Shown: piece by piece, positions 25,396-36,774 of the stretch
Layout: each line of letters begins with the position of its first letter
Numbering within the stretch: position 1 is the stretch's first letter
Source: Rhynchonema sp. JSB1_4
Lineage: Eukaryota > Nematoda > Chromadorea > Monhysterida > Xyalidae
DNA length: 64,000 nt
Reading direction: 5' to 3'
Assembly (NCBI GenBank): GCA_030248065.1
Contig: JASAMV010002292.1
Span: forward strand, 62,001-126,000
Notes under the pieces: model-generated
The model's database searches: none
What the model saw: the letters and a program-made list of their open reading frames with translations, nothing else
What the model was told of the DNA's origin: nothing
Translations under genes and position numbers: made by a program

Positions 25396-27070
25396 GCGAT
25401 GTTTCGCTTCATGCTGGCTTTCCCAGATAAATTTCATGCAAGAAAATTCAATCTATGTTCAAGAATAAATCGCCTTCTGAAATGACGCACTACTTATGTA
25501 CGCAAGACGATTGCCACGACGTGACACGCGTGTCAATTGGTATACGGTAGGCAGAGATGTGCTTGTGGTAACACCGTAACCCATGTCTACGGTGTCTAAA
25601 CCACGTGGTTTCCTCAAATTGCCTCTGATTGATTACATTTGGTGTCACATTTCTTACGTGCCTTTTCATCACGCAGTTTTATCGACGTTTCGGCTGTGAG
25701 CAGATAAACGCGGAATGCGGAAATTGGTGAGCAGATAAACGCGGAATGGCAGATTTCTGCATTCCGCATTCCGCGTTTATCTGCTCACCTTTGCGGAATG
25801 GTGCGTGCTTGGGTGACGATGACAACTTCCAGCGTGCTGACCTCAAAATGTTGCGTTTTAACGCAAACAGCAACTGCGAGGTTTGACCAAAAGCATAAAT
25901 TTACTTGCAGAAATTCAAAATTCCGCAAACGTGAGCAGATAAACGCGGAATGCGGAATGCAGAAATCTGCCATTCCGCGTTTATCTGCTCACTGCCTTCT
26001 GGACATCGCCGTCATCATATAAATACTATCAGCGTGTGGCCCCTTCCGCCTGCGTTCCGCCGGCAGGAATGCGCATTCGTGCACTGTGATTTTGCCGCGT
26101 ATTTTGTTCCGCTGAGTTTTTATGCATATGTATTTATGCACAGTGTGAATAAATTTTTCCGTCATGCCGCTCAAAGCTGATATTTCCATTCGAAAATTGA
26201 AGAGGCATGTTCGTCAGCTGCAATTAATGAACTGCGAACGCGGTGGGCGAAAAACACCACATTTTGTGCGATGTTTCGCTTCATGCTGGCTTTCCCAGAT
26301 AAATTTATTGCATGAAAATTCAATCTATGGGTGGAATTTTCGAAACGGTGTAAAGGTCAGTTGGGCGTAAAGGTCGGTGTAAACTTCGGTCGAAAGCTCG
26401 GTCGGCGTAGCTCGGTGTAAACGTGAAACATTGCCTGTTATTAACGTGGAATGTTTCAAGTTTACACCGAGGTCTATTACACTGAGCTGTCGACCGAGCT
26501 TTCCACCGACCTTTACACCCAACTGACCTTTACACCGTTTCGAAAATATCACCCTATGTCCAAGAATGAATCGCTGACTGAAATGACGCACCATTTACAC
26601 ATGCAAGAAGATTGCCACGACGTTCCACGCGTGTCAATTGGTATACGGTAGGCAGAGATGTGCTTGTGGTAACACAGTAATCCATCCCTACGGTGTCTAA
26701 ACCACGTGGTTTCCTTAAATTACCTCTGATTGATTGCATTTGGTGTCACATTTCTTACGTGACTTTTCATCACGCAGTTTTATCGACGTTTCTGGTCATT
26801 GTCGTCATCATGTAAATATTATCAGCGTGTGGCCCCTTCCGCCTGCTTTCCGCCGGAAGGAATGCTCGTTCGTGCACTGTGATTTTGTGCTTTTGCCGCG
26901 TATTTTGTTCCGCTGAGTTTTTATGCATATTTATGCACAGTGTGAAGAAATTTTTCCATCATGCCGCTCAAAGCTGGTGTTTTAATTCGAAAATTGAAAC
27001 AGCATGTTCGTCAGCTGCAATTAATGAACAGCGAACGCGGTGGGCAAAAAACATCTCATTTTGTGCGCGA
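25396..27070. repeat. Imperfect tandem duplication, unit about 0.85 kb
   Basis: Unit 1 (about 25398-26266) and unit 2 (about 26270-27065) both begin CGATGTTTCGCTTCATGCTG and end near the ACATTTTGTGCG/CTCATTTTGTGCG tract. Unit 1 has an extra block of GTGAGCAGATAAACGCGG palindromes (25697-25992); unit 2 has the MITE 26329-26554. Near each 3' end is a small frame starting M-P-L-K-A (26164 and 26961). Its function is unknown. Confidence 0.75.
26329..26554. mobile_element. Palindromic MITE with GGGTGG ends, copy 2
   Basis: Same family as 2207-2431, with TAT on both sides (26326-26328 and 26555-26557). It lies in unit 2 of the tandem duplication and is absent at the equivalent point of unit 1, so it inserted after the duplication. 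Confidence 0.7.
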
Positions 27071-27912
27071 AACAATTCAAGAAATGCATGGCATGGGATG
27101 TAAAAACGACCGAATCGCCTGACTGCTTGCCTATTTCTCAGCAAGTGAACTGAGCAGCCTTTTGATTCTTATCATCGCGACGTTATACATCGCATATGCG
27201 ACGATCATCCTAAATTACATACCAGATTAATCACAAAATTCTGGACATTATTTTCCCAACTTCTTGTCGTATTCTTGTCAGCCAACTTTGCAAAACGTCA
27301 ACTTCAAAATCCAACATTTTTTGCGACAATAGCAAGCACCAACCGTGCCCACCCACCACACAACGCCTATCCGTTACGGAACTGCACCCAAAGATCGCTG
27401 CCGAGGACCAGAACATATTACAAACAACAGACAATATCACAAGCTTGCAATCGGACTCCAGTTAATCGTGCCATCATACTGTGTGTAGTCACTGGACGTG
27501 ATGCTGGTTAGGTGCCGATAAAGTCCCGAGGCTGCGATCAGCGAAAAACAAGCAATTAAAAGTGCCCCACGTGACCATGGGCTCGATCACAAGCATCTGT
27601 TGTCGGAATCACCCAGCAACCGTCGGCAAGCGCCTGACCCTGACACGTGGCATGCAGGACGCTCTTTTTTGAAAAATGGCACGTGAGAGCTCTATGAACA
27701 GATGACATTAATTTTTTCGTGTTGGACAATCTAGTCCGTCCGCGGATCACATTTGATTTTGGGTGTGCGCAAGTAGTTGTGCACGACAAGCTGACATAAA
27801 GGTGTGCTTCAATGCTGCTCTGTGTCTGATCAAGCCTTTCTAATCATTGCTGTTTTATCTTTCACTGTTTTGCTCTCCTTTACGTTTGCATTGGGCCACA
27901 CAATTTAACCAG
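27071..27912. other. No gene recognised
   Basis: The small frame from unit 2 of the duplication ends near 27120. Beyond it I see no domain, exon chain or clear repeat. Confidence 0.45.
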
Positions 27913-28300
27913 GTACGATTTAGCCCTGTGGGCACGCATAGCGTTAGATCTGCGGATGCAGTTTCGGCCCATGATGCCAGACAGCAATGGCGCCCTGGGC
28001 CTTGTCAATGACAAAAGCGCCAGTGGTTACCACCATAAACCGAAAATGCTCCATCCCAACTTTATAGGTTGCAACCGTCCGCAAAACGCACCCAGTGCAC
28101 TTTGCTATCAAAGAAGATATGTGGTGACCACTTAAATTTCACACAACCTACAAAGTTGAGATGGAGCATTTTGGGTTCATGGCGGTGACCGCCAGCGCTT
28201 TTGTCATTGACAAGGCCCAGAGCGCCATTGCTGTCTGGCATCATGGGCCGAAACTGCACCCACAGTTATAACGCAATGCGTGCCCACAAGGCTACATCGT
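27913..28300. mobile_element. Palindromic element, about 150-bp arms
   Basis: The left arm (ATTTAGCCCTGTGGGCACGC, then GCAGTTTCGGCCCATGATGC) is inverted at the right (GCATCATGGGCCGAAACTGC, GCGTGCCCACAAGGCTA). The spacer is roughly 60-80 bp. It is non-coding, and open frames in both arms are mirror images. Confidence 0.7.
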
Positions 28301-28618
28301 ATCGTTATTGATCTATCATCTTTTGTGCAAAGCACCTCCACAAGACAGCACCCAGTGCAATTTAATCCGGCTCCGGTTGGTGTCGTGTAACTTCAATGTT
28401 CGCGCGATTTCGACTCTAAATCATACCTTGGTTAAATCATGCTTGGTTATGCTTGACCAAACATGGCTTATTTATGCAAAAATTCTGCACAAAGGAATAC
28501 CTTCAAATTCCTGGAACGCTTGCGCACCCCTCCCCCGCGAACACTACACTGATGCCAACTGCTCAAAATGCAATTCTTTTCAAAAATTAAAGTTTTCCAG
28601 CCTCACTGAACTTACGAC

Positions 28619-29494
28619 ATGAGGTTCCACGATGAAATCTCGCTTGTTTCGTTTTTGGCGTGGATTGCAATTAATCAAGGTACGGTTGTCCGCATGTCAT
28701 TCAATGTCTTGTACTCTTTGGGATTCCTGCTTTCATAATGTTTCAGTCGCATCCGCGTGTAATTGTCCCTCGTCAAACTGTAGTGCCGTCGGTTTGGCAT
28801 CAACATTGATAGATGGACGGTGTTACACTTATAATACGGTTGGTGGTGTTGGTTTAAGATCTTAAAATCGGGCACAGCGCGGTAGTGCCTTTCTGCAACA
28901 TGATTTGACGGAGTTATGGCCAAACAGAACAATAATATTGTGCCGTCTTTCACGCAGTCCAGCATTTGCAACCAACCAGAGTGTGGCTTACACAACACGT
29001 CTCCAGACTGTAATCTTACTTTTTAGAGTGACCAGAAGACGCACATAAACGCCGAGCAAGTTTGTCACACCGGATTCGCTGAATTGGGTTCGGGTGAGCT
29101 GTTCTACGCGGGCAATCAAACGTTCAACTCGATCCTGATTAGTGATCTAGTGTGTTGTCAATGCTTTACATACTTGTTTCGCATGTCTGCAGTTTATTTA
29201 AAAAAAAACATCAGGGTCTACCGACCTATGTTTGGACCGCAGCGCGACAATACAATCAATTGGATGAACCAGGTGGCAATTGGTTTTGGTATGACAACGT
29301 GACCAAACCGGCCATCCCACTAGCAGGTGATTGATCAAAATGCGGAAATTTTCCATATGGAACTCTCGGGGCTCAATTCTGAAAAGGGTATAAACCGGCT
29401 TTAGTTCTTGGGTTCCGAATAGAGCCCCGTCAGGGTTTTGTTCGAATCGAAGGGGTCGTGCAGTGTATGGAAAACTACACTGAATGGATTGACT
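28619..29494 (+). CDS. C-type lectin-like secreted protein, interrupted at its 3' end
   Basis: The exons are 28619-28679, 28747-28838, 29027-29149, 29215-29326 and 29405-29494, with matching phases. Exon 1 starts at ATG with a short hydrophobic leader (SLVSFLAWIAI). The next exons give DGRCYTY, EQVCHTGFAELGS, YVWTAARQYNQ and GGNWFWYDNV, a C-type lectin-like fold (first Cys pair and the central WFW strand). The last exon gives VVQCMENYTEWIDS, the stretch just before the final conserved Cys. At that point the sequence enters an AT-rich hAT-like element (starts CAGGGTTG, 29495), and the frame stops inside it at 29532. The final Cys of the fold is therefore missing unless it lies in an unrecognised exon. 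The product is probably a broken or truncated lectin. Ligand unknown. Confidence 0.62.
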
Positions 29495-30130
29495 CAGGGT
29501 TGAAAAAAATTTTAATTAACGAGTTTTTTTAATTTTGTTTTGACTTTTTTTCACGAAAGTTTTTTAGTAGAAAAAGTGCTGCAAATCACGTTTCAGGACA
29601 AAGGAAATCGATACAATACATTTTTAAAAAACTGAAAAATTTTCGGCTGAGACCTAACTTGTTTGGTGACATCTGGTAATATTGTGCAGATTCTATGGTC
29701 TGCTACCAGACTGAGGTTGATGTTGACCAACTATGTTACTCTAATGTATTGTAGCATGCCGTACAACGTTTTTTGATATATATATATATCAAAATATATA
29801 TACAAAATACATATATATATATATATGATATACGACCATCAAAATATCGAATTACAGCTCACATCTTGCGTGCCAGATCCACCTGAGCGCTCTGATTTTG
29901 CACCAGGCCTACATATTAGCGTGCAATGGTACTTTATAGGTGCCACATCGCTAGACCAGCCCCGCGCATCCCTGTACTGGTTTGGGGGACCGTACAAGGC
30001 GCCGCGGGCGCGTTTTTGGAGAAATTGGCCCGTCCACAGAAACAAGTCTATTTTTTACCTCGAAACAGGCCACTTTTGCACATTTCAACCTATTTTGGGT
30101 AACTTTTCCATTACTTGTAAAATTTATGTC
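29495..30130. mobile_element. hAT-like AT-rich element, right end lost
   Basis: It begins CAGGGTTG like 19488-20197 and shares internal blocks (GTTTCAGGACAAA, GAAAAATTTTCGGCTGAGACC, CAGCCCCGCGCATC). The expected CAACCCTG right terminus and flanking duplication are not seen, so the right side is truncated or diverged. A (TA)n tract sits at about 29777-29826. Confidence 0.6.
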
Positions 30131-30202
30131 TGTATATGACCAAAAACTTTGCGTCCAAACCTTGCCCTTCGATAGCCAGTGGTAGAGCAGCAGCCCCGCT
30201 TA

Positions 30203-31396
30203 GGGCGCGGCCATGCAAACGCGGGCGCGGGTCGCGGGTCAGAAAAATATTCTATGTTTTAGACCCGCTCCGCGTTTGCATGGCCGCACTTGCGGGCGCG
30301 GGTCGCGGGTCAGAAAAATATTCTATGTCCCAGACCCGCGCCCGCGTTTGCATGGCCGCACTTGCGGGCGCGGGTCGCGGGTCAGAAAAATATTCTATGT
30401 CCCAGACCCGCGCCCGCGTTTGCATGGCCGCACTTGCGGGCGCGGGTCGCGGGTCACTCGAAACATTTCTTTGGCTGGGCTTGTAGCGCGCGAAAACCAC
30501 AGTTTTAAAGCAGACGAACTGTTTGGTCTAGTCGCCACAATAAATTCTGTTCTTTAGTGCAGTGCATTATGCCGGCTGTTGGCTAGAGAGTGATGTTTAA
30601 GCCTTCCCTGTTGCCTGCCACCAATATCATGAAACATTCCCACGTACGCGTGTTTTGCTGTGATACGTGTCAGTCGGGCTGTGGTTGGTTTGTGAGCTGG
30701 CATATTTACGTGGCTGTTGGAGATAACGTGTTGTTTAGTGAACGTCGTGACCTTGAATGTTTCAAGGTCTGCTTGTCGCGCTGGAACAATTCGTTGAAAT
30801 TCGAAATCTAAAGAAAAGCGAAATTCCATAGTTAGTGGTGTTGCACGTTTCATGCGAAACATTCATTCGCCTTGACACCTTTTTGATCAAGCAGTTTGCT
30901 GCCTGAATGCGCAGGTATAAATTGGGCTGGTCCGCCGCACACTTTGTTCCCGGATGTTCTTCTTAAAGTGCATCTCCTGGTCGCATGCTGCAGATTGGGT
31001 TCTTGGTGCGTGAGAGTTTAATAACGCCCTGAACAATATTCAAATGCGTGCAAAGTTTGAAGGCGGTTTGAAATGCGAAAGGCCCCCTTTAAAACTCTAC
31101 AGTTTTCGCGCGCTACAAGCCCAGCCAAAGAAATGTTTCGACTGACCCGCGACCCGCGCCCGCAAGTGCGGCCATGCAAACGCGGGCGCGGGTCTGGGAC
31201 ATAGAATATTTTTCTGACCCGCGACCCGCGCCCGCAAGTGCGGCCATGCAAACGCGGGCGCGGGTCTGGGACATAGAATATTTTTCTGACCCGCGACCCG
31301 CGCCCGCAAGTGCGGCCATGCAAACGCGGAGCGGGTCTAAAACATAGAATATTTTTCTGACCCGCGACCCGCGCCCGCGTTTGCATGGCCGCGCCC
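30203..31396. mobile_element. GC-rich TIR element with 73-bp internal repeats, copy 2
   Basis: The ends GGGCGCGGCCATGCAAACGC and GCGTTTGCATGGCCGCGCCC are inverted, with TTA on both sides (30200-30202 and 31397-31399). This fits a 3-bp target duplication of the PIF/Harbinger type. Each arm contains about three units with GCGCGGGTCGCGGGTCAG. Interior sequence from about 30540 to 30760 is shared with copy 1 (11860-12080). Confidence 0.72.
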
Positions 31397-31449
31397 TTAG
31401 AGATATACAAAATAACAGGATAACAAATACACAACCAACCAAAATGAAA

Positions 31450-32699
31450 TCACCACTCAATCGCCTGATGTTGTCGACCATATCCTGTGTGTTGCGCTCG
31501 GTGTTTCGCCAATTCATCTTCCAGTATCTGGATCATCTTGGTCGCCACGCGCCACTGGAATGTCGCGTTGCCGTTTTTTGCTTGACTGAAAGAGTTTGGG
31601 TTCGTGTGACGAATGAGTATCTGCGCGTAGGCCAATACCTATATTTGTTAAAGGGGATAATGGCAAAACGTCAAAAGCAATCGTCAATCAGGGCATGTTT
31701 CGGTGACTTGACTTACTCAGTATCGTCTCTGCGCACCGTGTACGTCTTCTTTTCGCGCTTGATTGTCACCACAAAACGTTTCGACGGAGTCCCACCACTC
31801 TTGACCACGAATACCGTGTCGCCCTGAAAGTGACTGTCAAAGTACGGTGCTATAATCTTAAAGACCGGACGTTCTTTTTTCTTCACACTTAAAAGATTAG
31901 AAGCTGATTACAAAACCGTAATCATCTTAAGGGGTCGAGGACTTCTCTGGCAGTCGCTGCGACATCTTCAGTCACAAAATGTACACTAAACACCCTGGAC
32001 TCAAAACACATTGCCCACAACCGCCTGCATATACGAAAGGACTTCGGTTTGGGTCACGTACATATGAAGATGTTTTTTATAAATATAAAGATGTTGCAAT
32101 ATGCAAAGACTTTAAAAATAATCATAATGGTATTTACATACCGTCTTTCGAGCATCCTTCAGCGCACGAATAAAGTCCGGTGCTTCGGACAGCGAGAAGT
32201 AGACCTGGTTGATGAGATCCAGGCCAGGCGCTTCCTTTTGCAGAAAGCACCAACCCCCAATCTCACCCTTGACCGATCGATACTCAGTGCACTGAATCGG
32301 TGGCTTGTCAGGACGACGTGCTTGAGCCGCTGAAAGGCATGAAATTGTAGACACAACACAACAACAAAAAAGCGCGATTACCACTTTTTACCCAATCACT
32401 CCCTTGTCTCTCTTTCATGCAACGTTGTTACTGTAACTTTTTTCTCAGTGTGTTCCAAAAGATGATCGTAAAAAACAAAAGATATTGCTAATGAAAGAGA
32501 AGTGATCCTGCGCCCGACACACGATACCTACAGTATGTGAACCAACCGCTTGGTGATGATGCAGCGCAAGCCGTTGAAGTGCGTTTGGCAACCACACCAC
32601 GATTGGACGCTCCTGGCTTCGGATACTCGACCACTTGCTTTGGTTTCGGTTTCACCATTATTCCTTTGATTAATTTGTGCGTTATAATTAGTTTGGCCA
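31450..32699 (-). CDS. Unrecognised gene A, tandem paralog of gene B
   Basis: In minus-strand order the exons are 32699-32547, 32329-32142, 31856-31717 and 31585-31450 (stop TGA), with compatible phases. I do not recognise the family. Visible features are: exon 2 with GWCFLQKEAPGLDLINQVYF and SLSEAPDFIRALKDARK; exon 3 with FVVKSGGTPSKRFVVTIK and KKTYTVRRDD; exon 4 with KNGNATFQWRVA followed by a predicted amphipathic helix (KMIQILEDELAKHRAQH). The same order and intron positions occur in gene B at 33955-35213. An in-frame ATG lies at 32658, but exon 1 is also open upstream to an acceptor at 32700. Secretory-leader exons at 33798-33720 and 33293-33127 could be its 5' end, though their phase does not join to 32699 directly. 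Confidence 0.65.
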
Positions 32700-33954
32700 C
32701 TGAAAATGGTCGATAAAACACTACACACATGCTAGCATGTACCTACAGCACGGATTTTGTGTAATGCGGAAATCCAAGCCAAACAAGCCAAAGGACGAAT
32801 GCTGCCTGCCCGCATACAGACGAGCAAATGTCGTAAAAATAATGGAGTGCAGTAATAAGGAAGTTGTAACAACGACAATGATAATCAGAATTTCAAATTA
32901 TTCAACACAATAATGGGTCGAAGACAACCCGCCAGCGCACGCCAAGGGCGTGTGCTGTAACAAGTGAACAACAGCCTGGTCAAACGAGTGTTGCATATCA
33001 AGGACAACATGTGGGTATGCTGCTGTTGCTACCAACCACGTTCAGGCGCTGCTGTGTAACCTGATAGCGCATTCGCACCATGTAGACTGCCAGCCAGACA
33101 CCAACACTATGGTAACCAAATCACACCATGTAATTCGGCGTTCCGTCGGATGCAACGTGCAGCAGCCGCACACTACACCCACTGTATAGTTCTCGAACAA
33201 GAAAAGGGTTTTGTTCAAACTGGAACTGCAACCAGTCAAACGACAGAAACCGCCCTTTGCGTTCGTTGTCGCCTTGTGCGTTGTGAATTCTCACTTGGTT
33301 GAAAGAAACAAGGGCGGCAATCCAAATCAACAACAACAAAGGCGAACAGTGAACCAAGTCGTTGTATGTAATGTGTCACCCGCCACGTTTGTGCATCACA
33401 TCCGATTGTATTGAAGCCGATATTATTCGTTATGCAATGATTGTTTACACACGAAACCAGATTTATGAAGAATCTTCTACATAGCTTCTGGTTAGTATTG
33501 ATAGAAGATTGGTTGCCACTCTTCAAACTGTAGAGGACTTGGGGTAAGGCCACTAATCACAAAATCGAACGAAATGGACCTGAGTGGAGTTGAGCAAGCA
33601 GCCTACCCCGCCCAATTCCCAGTAGAGTTAGAGCCAATCACCAAGCCAGCCGCTGCCGTTTTGTCCATGTTATTATTTTCAAACATGTGATCAGCCTTTC
33701 CCAAACACGTCAAGGTCACACGTATCCTCATCCGTGATTGTCATGCCGCCACCAAGAGCCAAAATATACAAGAAAAACAATAACAGACAGAAATTCATGT
33801 GCTAAATGTAAGAACATAAGACAAACCATGGGCACGCAAGAATTGACTGCATAATAACAGACAGCAGGCCCTTGAAGGACAAAACTAAAAGATGAGGGAG
33901 AACAATTTAGCAACAAAATTAAGAAAGAAAAACACAAAGTTGATCCCAAATCAA
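32700..33954 (-). other. Candidate secretory-leader exons, not joined to a gene
   Basis: 33798-33720 reads from ATG as a strong signal peptide (NFCLLLFFLYILALGGG) ending in TDEDT at a donor. 33293-33127 joins to it in phase and continues NERKGRFLSFDWLQFQFEQN with SGCSVRLLHVASDGTPNYM. From there the phase does not match the next exon of gene A (32699), and the only linking exon I found needs a 20-base intron, which I do not accept. These may be the 5' end of gene A or a separate short gene. Confidence 0.4.
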
Positions 33955-35213
33955 TCACAACTCAATCGCATTCTGCAACTGCCGTTCGTACGCTGTGTGT
34001 TCACTCCGATGTCGATCCATCGCCTCCTGCAGAATCGCAATCATGCGAATCGCCACGCGCCACTGGAACTTGGCGTTGCCGTTCTTGCCTTCCCTGAAAG
34101 GATGTCAGTGTCAGGTCAAGATATGCATCAGCACGACATTACAGCAGAGCTTGGTTTTTTACGTTGGTCGAAAACCTATGAACCTATACCTACAGTATAA
34201 CAGCTATAAAAACTTATATTTATTGGAAACCTATAAACAGCTTTCTTAAACCGGTTCAATAAAGCAGATTGTTTGGGGTGTTCGATTCTGCGAGATTTAT
34301 AAATTCAAAGTGTAATAAACTGAACATGCATACATTATGAAAATGACCAACTCTGAATCGTTCCTGCACACGATGTACGTCTTCTTGTGTCGTGTGACAG
34401 TCACCGACCAACGTTTCCAGCTTGTCTGACCAGACGATGCCGTGAACGGGATGTCGGCCTGAAGCACCCATACAGTGCACCCCTTTTATAGTCGACCTGG
34501 ACCCTCCATGGTGACACCTTCATGTCTGATAGGTTTGAACAAGATCTTGGCCAGGTCACTATAAAATTGTGTGCTATTACTTATCTATTATGTCATTATT
34601 GTTCATATATAAAGTGGTGAAAAGGCAGTTACGCCAGGTTAAAGATATTTGTGGCACTGGAAAAGACTAGACGAGTAAATGGACTTCAACTGGGCAACAA
34701 GTTGGTTGGTCCTGGGAGTTTTCAGACACGGGGAATACGAATATCGGCTTTATTTTTTGATCAGGTTGGACGGGGTCCAAGAAGTGGGGGCGGTAAGTTT
34801 CGGAACAAGACCAAAATATCCGGACCAAAAAATAAAGCCGACATTCGGAATCACTGTGTCCGTAAACCCCTGGTGCCCAACTTTTAGGCCCATTGAGGTC
34901 CGTTTACAGGAATTCTCGGTGCATCATCGTTAACCTAGTGTATAATTGGGTATTTTTGGGCCACTCTAAACTCAAAACGCATCGATTCTGTCAAGAACGT
35001 GTTTGCCCGGCAAATAGACAAAAGAAAGAAAGTCTGCACACATCAAAAAGACCTTCTTGCGAGCATCCTTGAGCGCGCGAACAAAGTTGGGCGCCTCGCT
35101 GAGCGAGAAGTAGACCTGATTGATGAGGTCCAGGCCAGGCGCGCCCGCTTTAAAGAAGCACCATCCACGCGGTCCACGTTCGTCCGTATTGAACACGGGG
35201 TACGAAACGGCCC
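33955..35213 (-). CDS. Unrecognised gene B, tandem paralog of gene A
   Basis: In minus-strand order the exons are 35213-35053, 34482-34352 and 34093-33955 (stop TGA), with intron phases identical to gene A. Matching blocks are GWCFFKAGAPGLDLINQVYF, SLSEAPNFVRALKDARKK, SSGQTSWKRWSVTVTRHKKT, and KNGNAKFQWRVAIRMIAILQ. The third-exon N-terminus (GCTVWVLQADIPF) is about three residues shorter than in A. The exon matching A's first exon would lie beyond 35213, in C-rich low-complexity sequence, and I could not find it. The function is unknown. The pair arose by local duplication. Confidence 0.63.
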
Positions 35214-36770
35214 CTTTGGGCGGAGGAAGAATGGGAAAGGGGAAAGGAATGGAATTTTATTTTTTTCTTTCTTCTGTAGTGTTCCCACTGTGGAAAATTA
35301 GGAAAATAAAAAAGTCCCAGCTTTTTCTCCCAAAAAAAAACAAAATCAGGAAGAATAAATAAAACAACAACCAACAATTACTTACAAACTAATAGCGTGG
35401 GCAGTCTACCCCCCCCCCCCGACGGGGACGCGGCGGGGAGAGGAGACAGAGAGCGTCTGGCGCCACACCGCCACGGGACGGCGGGCGGCGGCCCGGGCCC
35501 CCCCCCCCCCCCTCTCTCCCCCGCTTCTTCTCTCTCTCTCTCCTTCTGTATTTTTACTAGATATAACACGGCACTGGGTGGCGAAGACAGATCCCGACCA
35601 CAACACCGCCGCAGACACCAGAAGAGCAAAAAGGAGGGGGACACCCCACCGCCCCTACCCCCCACCAACACAAAAAATAACACACCCACTAACCAACAAG
35701 GACAAGAAACACGAGACACAAAGCCCGAGGAAGGCGTGAGACGATTGAAAAGCTAAAGAAAAGAAAAGAAGAACAAGACCACTACGAATGGTAGACAGAC
35801 AAAGCACGACCCACCCCCACCAACTCATGCGCGATGCAGCACGCCCCACCCCCCCCCCGCTCCTGGCCTGGGACCGGACAGCGTACCCCCTCCCTCCCCC
35901 GTCCCCTAACCCCCCCCAACCACCACAAGACAACACAACATAACACACAACATTAAGTGATGCAATGGGGGGGGCAAGGGGGCGGGGTTTAATAAAGAAA
36001 AGGAATAAGGATCGGGTGGGAGTAAGGGTCGGAGGAACGGTCGGCCGAGCGCGCGGAGAGCGGGGCTAAAAGCAAAAGACAAACGTTGCCAATTGATGGG
36101 TGAAATAACGGAAAAAGGGTAAGCGGGGAAAAGGGCTGGGGGAAGGGCTAAGGGCGGAGCACGGTCGGGGCGACAAACGCCAACGTAACCAAAAACAAAT
36201 GCCAAAACTTAAAGTGAAATGTCTAGCTCAAACACTATCAACCTCACACTGCCCCCCCCCCCCACCCCCCCCCCCCCTTCCCCCCAACCCCCACACCAAC
36301 CAAAAACTACCACCCACCCTCACACATTGCCGCCCCCATGTGCCCTCCCGTCCTCCGTCGCGGCGCGAGTGTGTCTTGTGGAGGGGCGTGTGGCGCCCAC
36401 CACATACCCCACACCCATTAAACAGTATCGGGGCATGCGCGGTAGCGCATGTCCCATATGGTTGTCCGGAGTTAGTGCCGGCAGAAAAAAATTTCACTGG
36501 CCAGTAATTCCACAACAAAGCACCGATGGTTTCAATATTTAAGCACAAGGTGCCTTGGGCCACCCTACATCTGCATTCAAAATTTGACGTTGATCGGTAC
36601 CGGCGTCGTGGAGTTACGGTACCCAACGCCTCTCAAAAAGTGCAAAAACGTTCTTCTTCTTCTTTCTTTCTTTTTTTTTTTTCCCATTTCTTTCTTTCTT
36701 TCTTTCTTTTTTTTCCGGCAAAATGTTCGTTCAAAACTCAGGGATACATCGGACGAGAAATCTGCCGCGG
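35214..36770. repeat. C-rich and poly-purine low-complexity block
   Basis: The stretch has many C-runs of 9-12 (for example near 35410, 35500 and 36254-36290), GGGG/CCCC clusters and CT-rich tracts, unlike the AT-leaning sequence around it. Proline- or glycine-rich frames reflect composition. No exon is supported, although the 5' exon(s) of gene B are expected here. Confidence 0.6.
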
Positions 36771-36774
36771 CACC

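Noticed and set aside
28675..28998. 107-residue minus-strand frame
   Set aside because: It overlaps phase-consistent plus-strand exons of the lectin gene with a leader and Cys pattern, so it is a shadow.
33107..33126. A 20-base intron that would join the leader exons to gene A
   Set aside because: All phases fit, but 20 bases is far shorter than any other intron here and is unlikely to be spliced.
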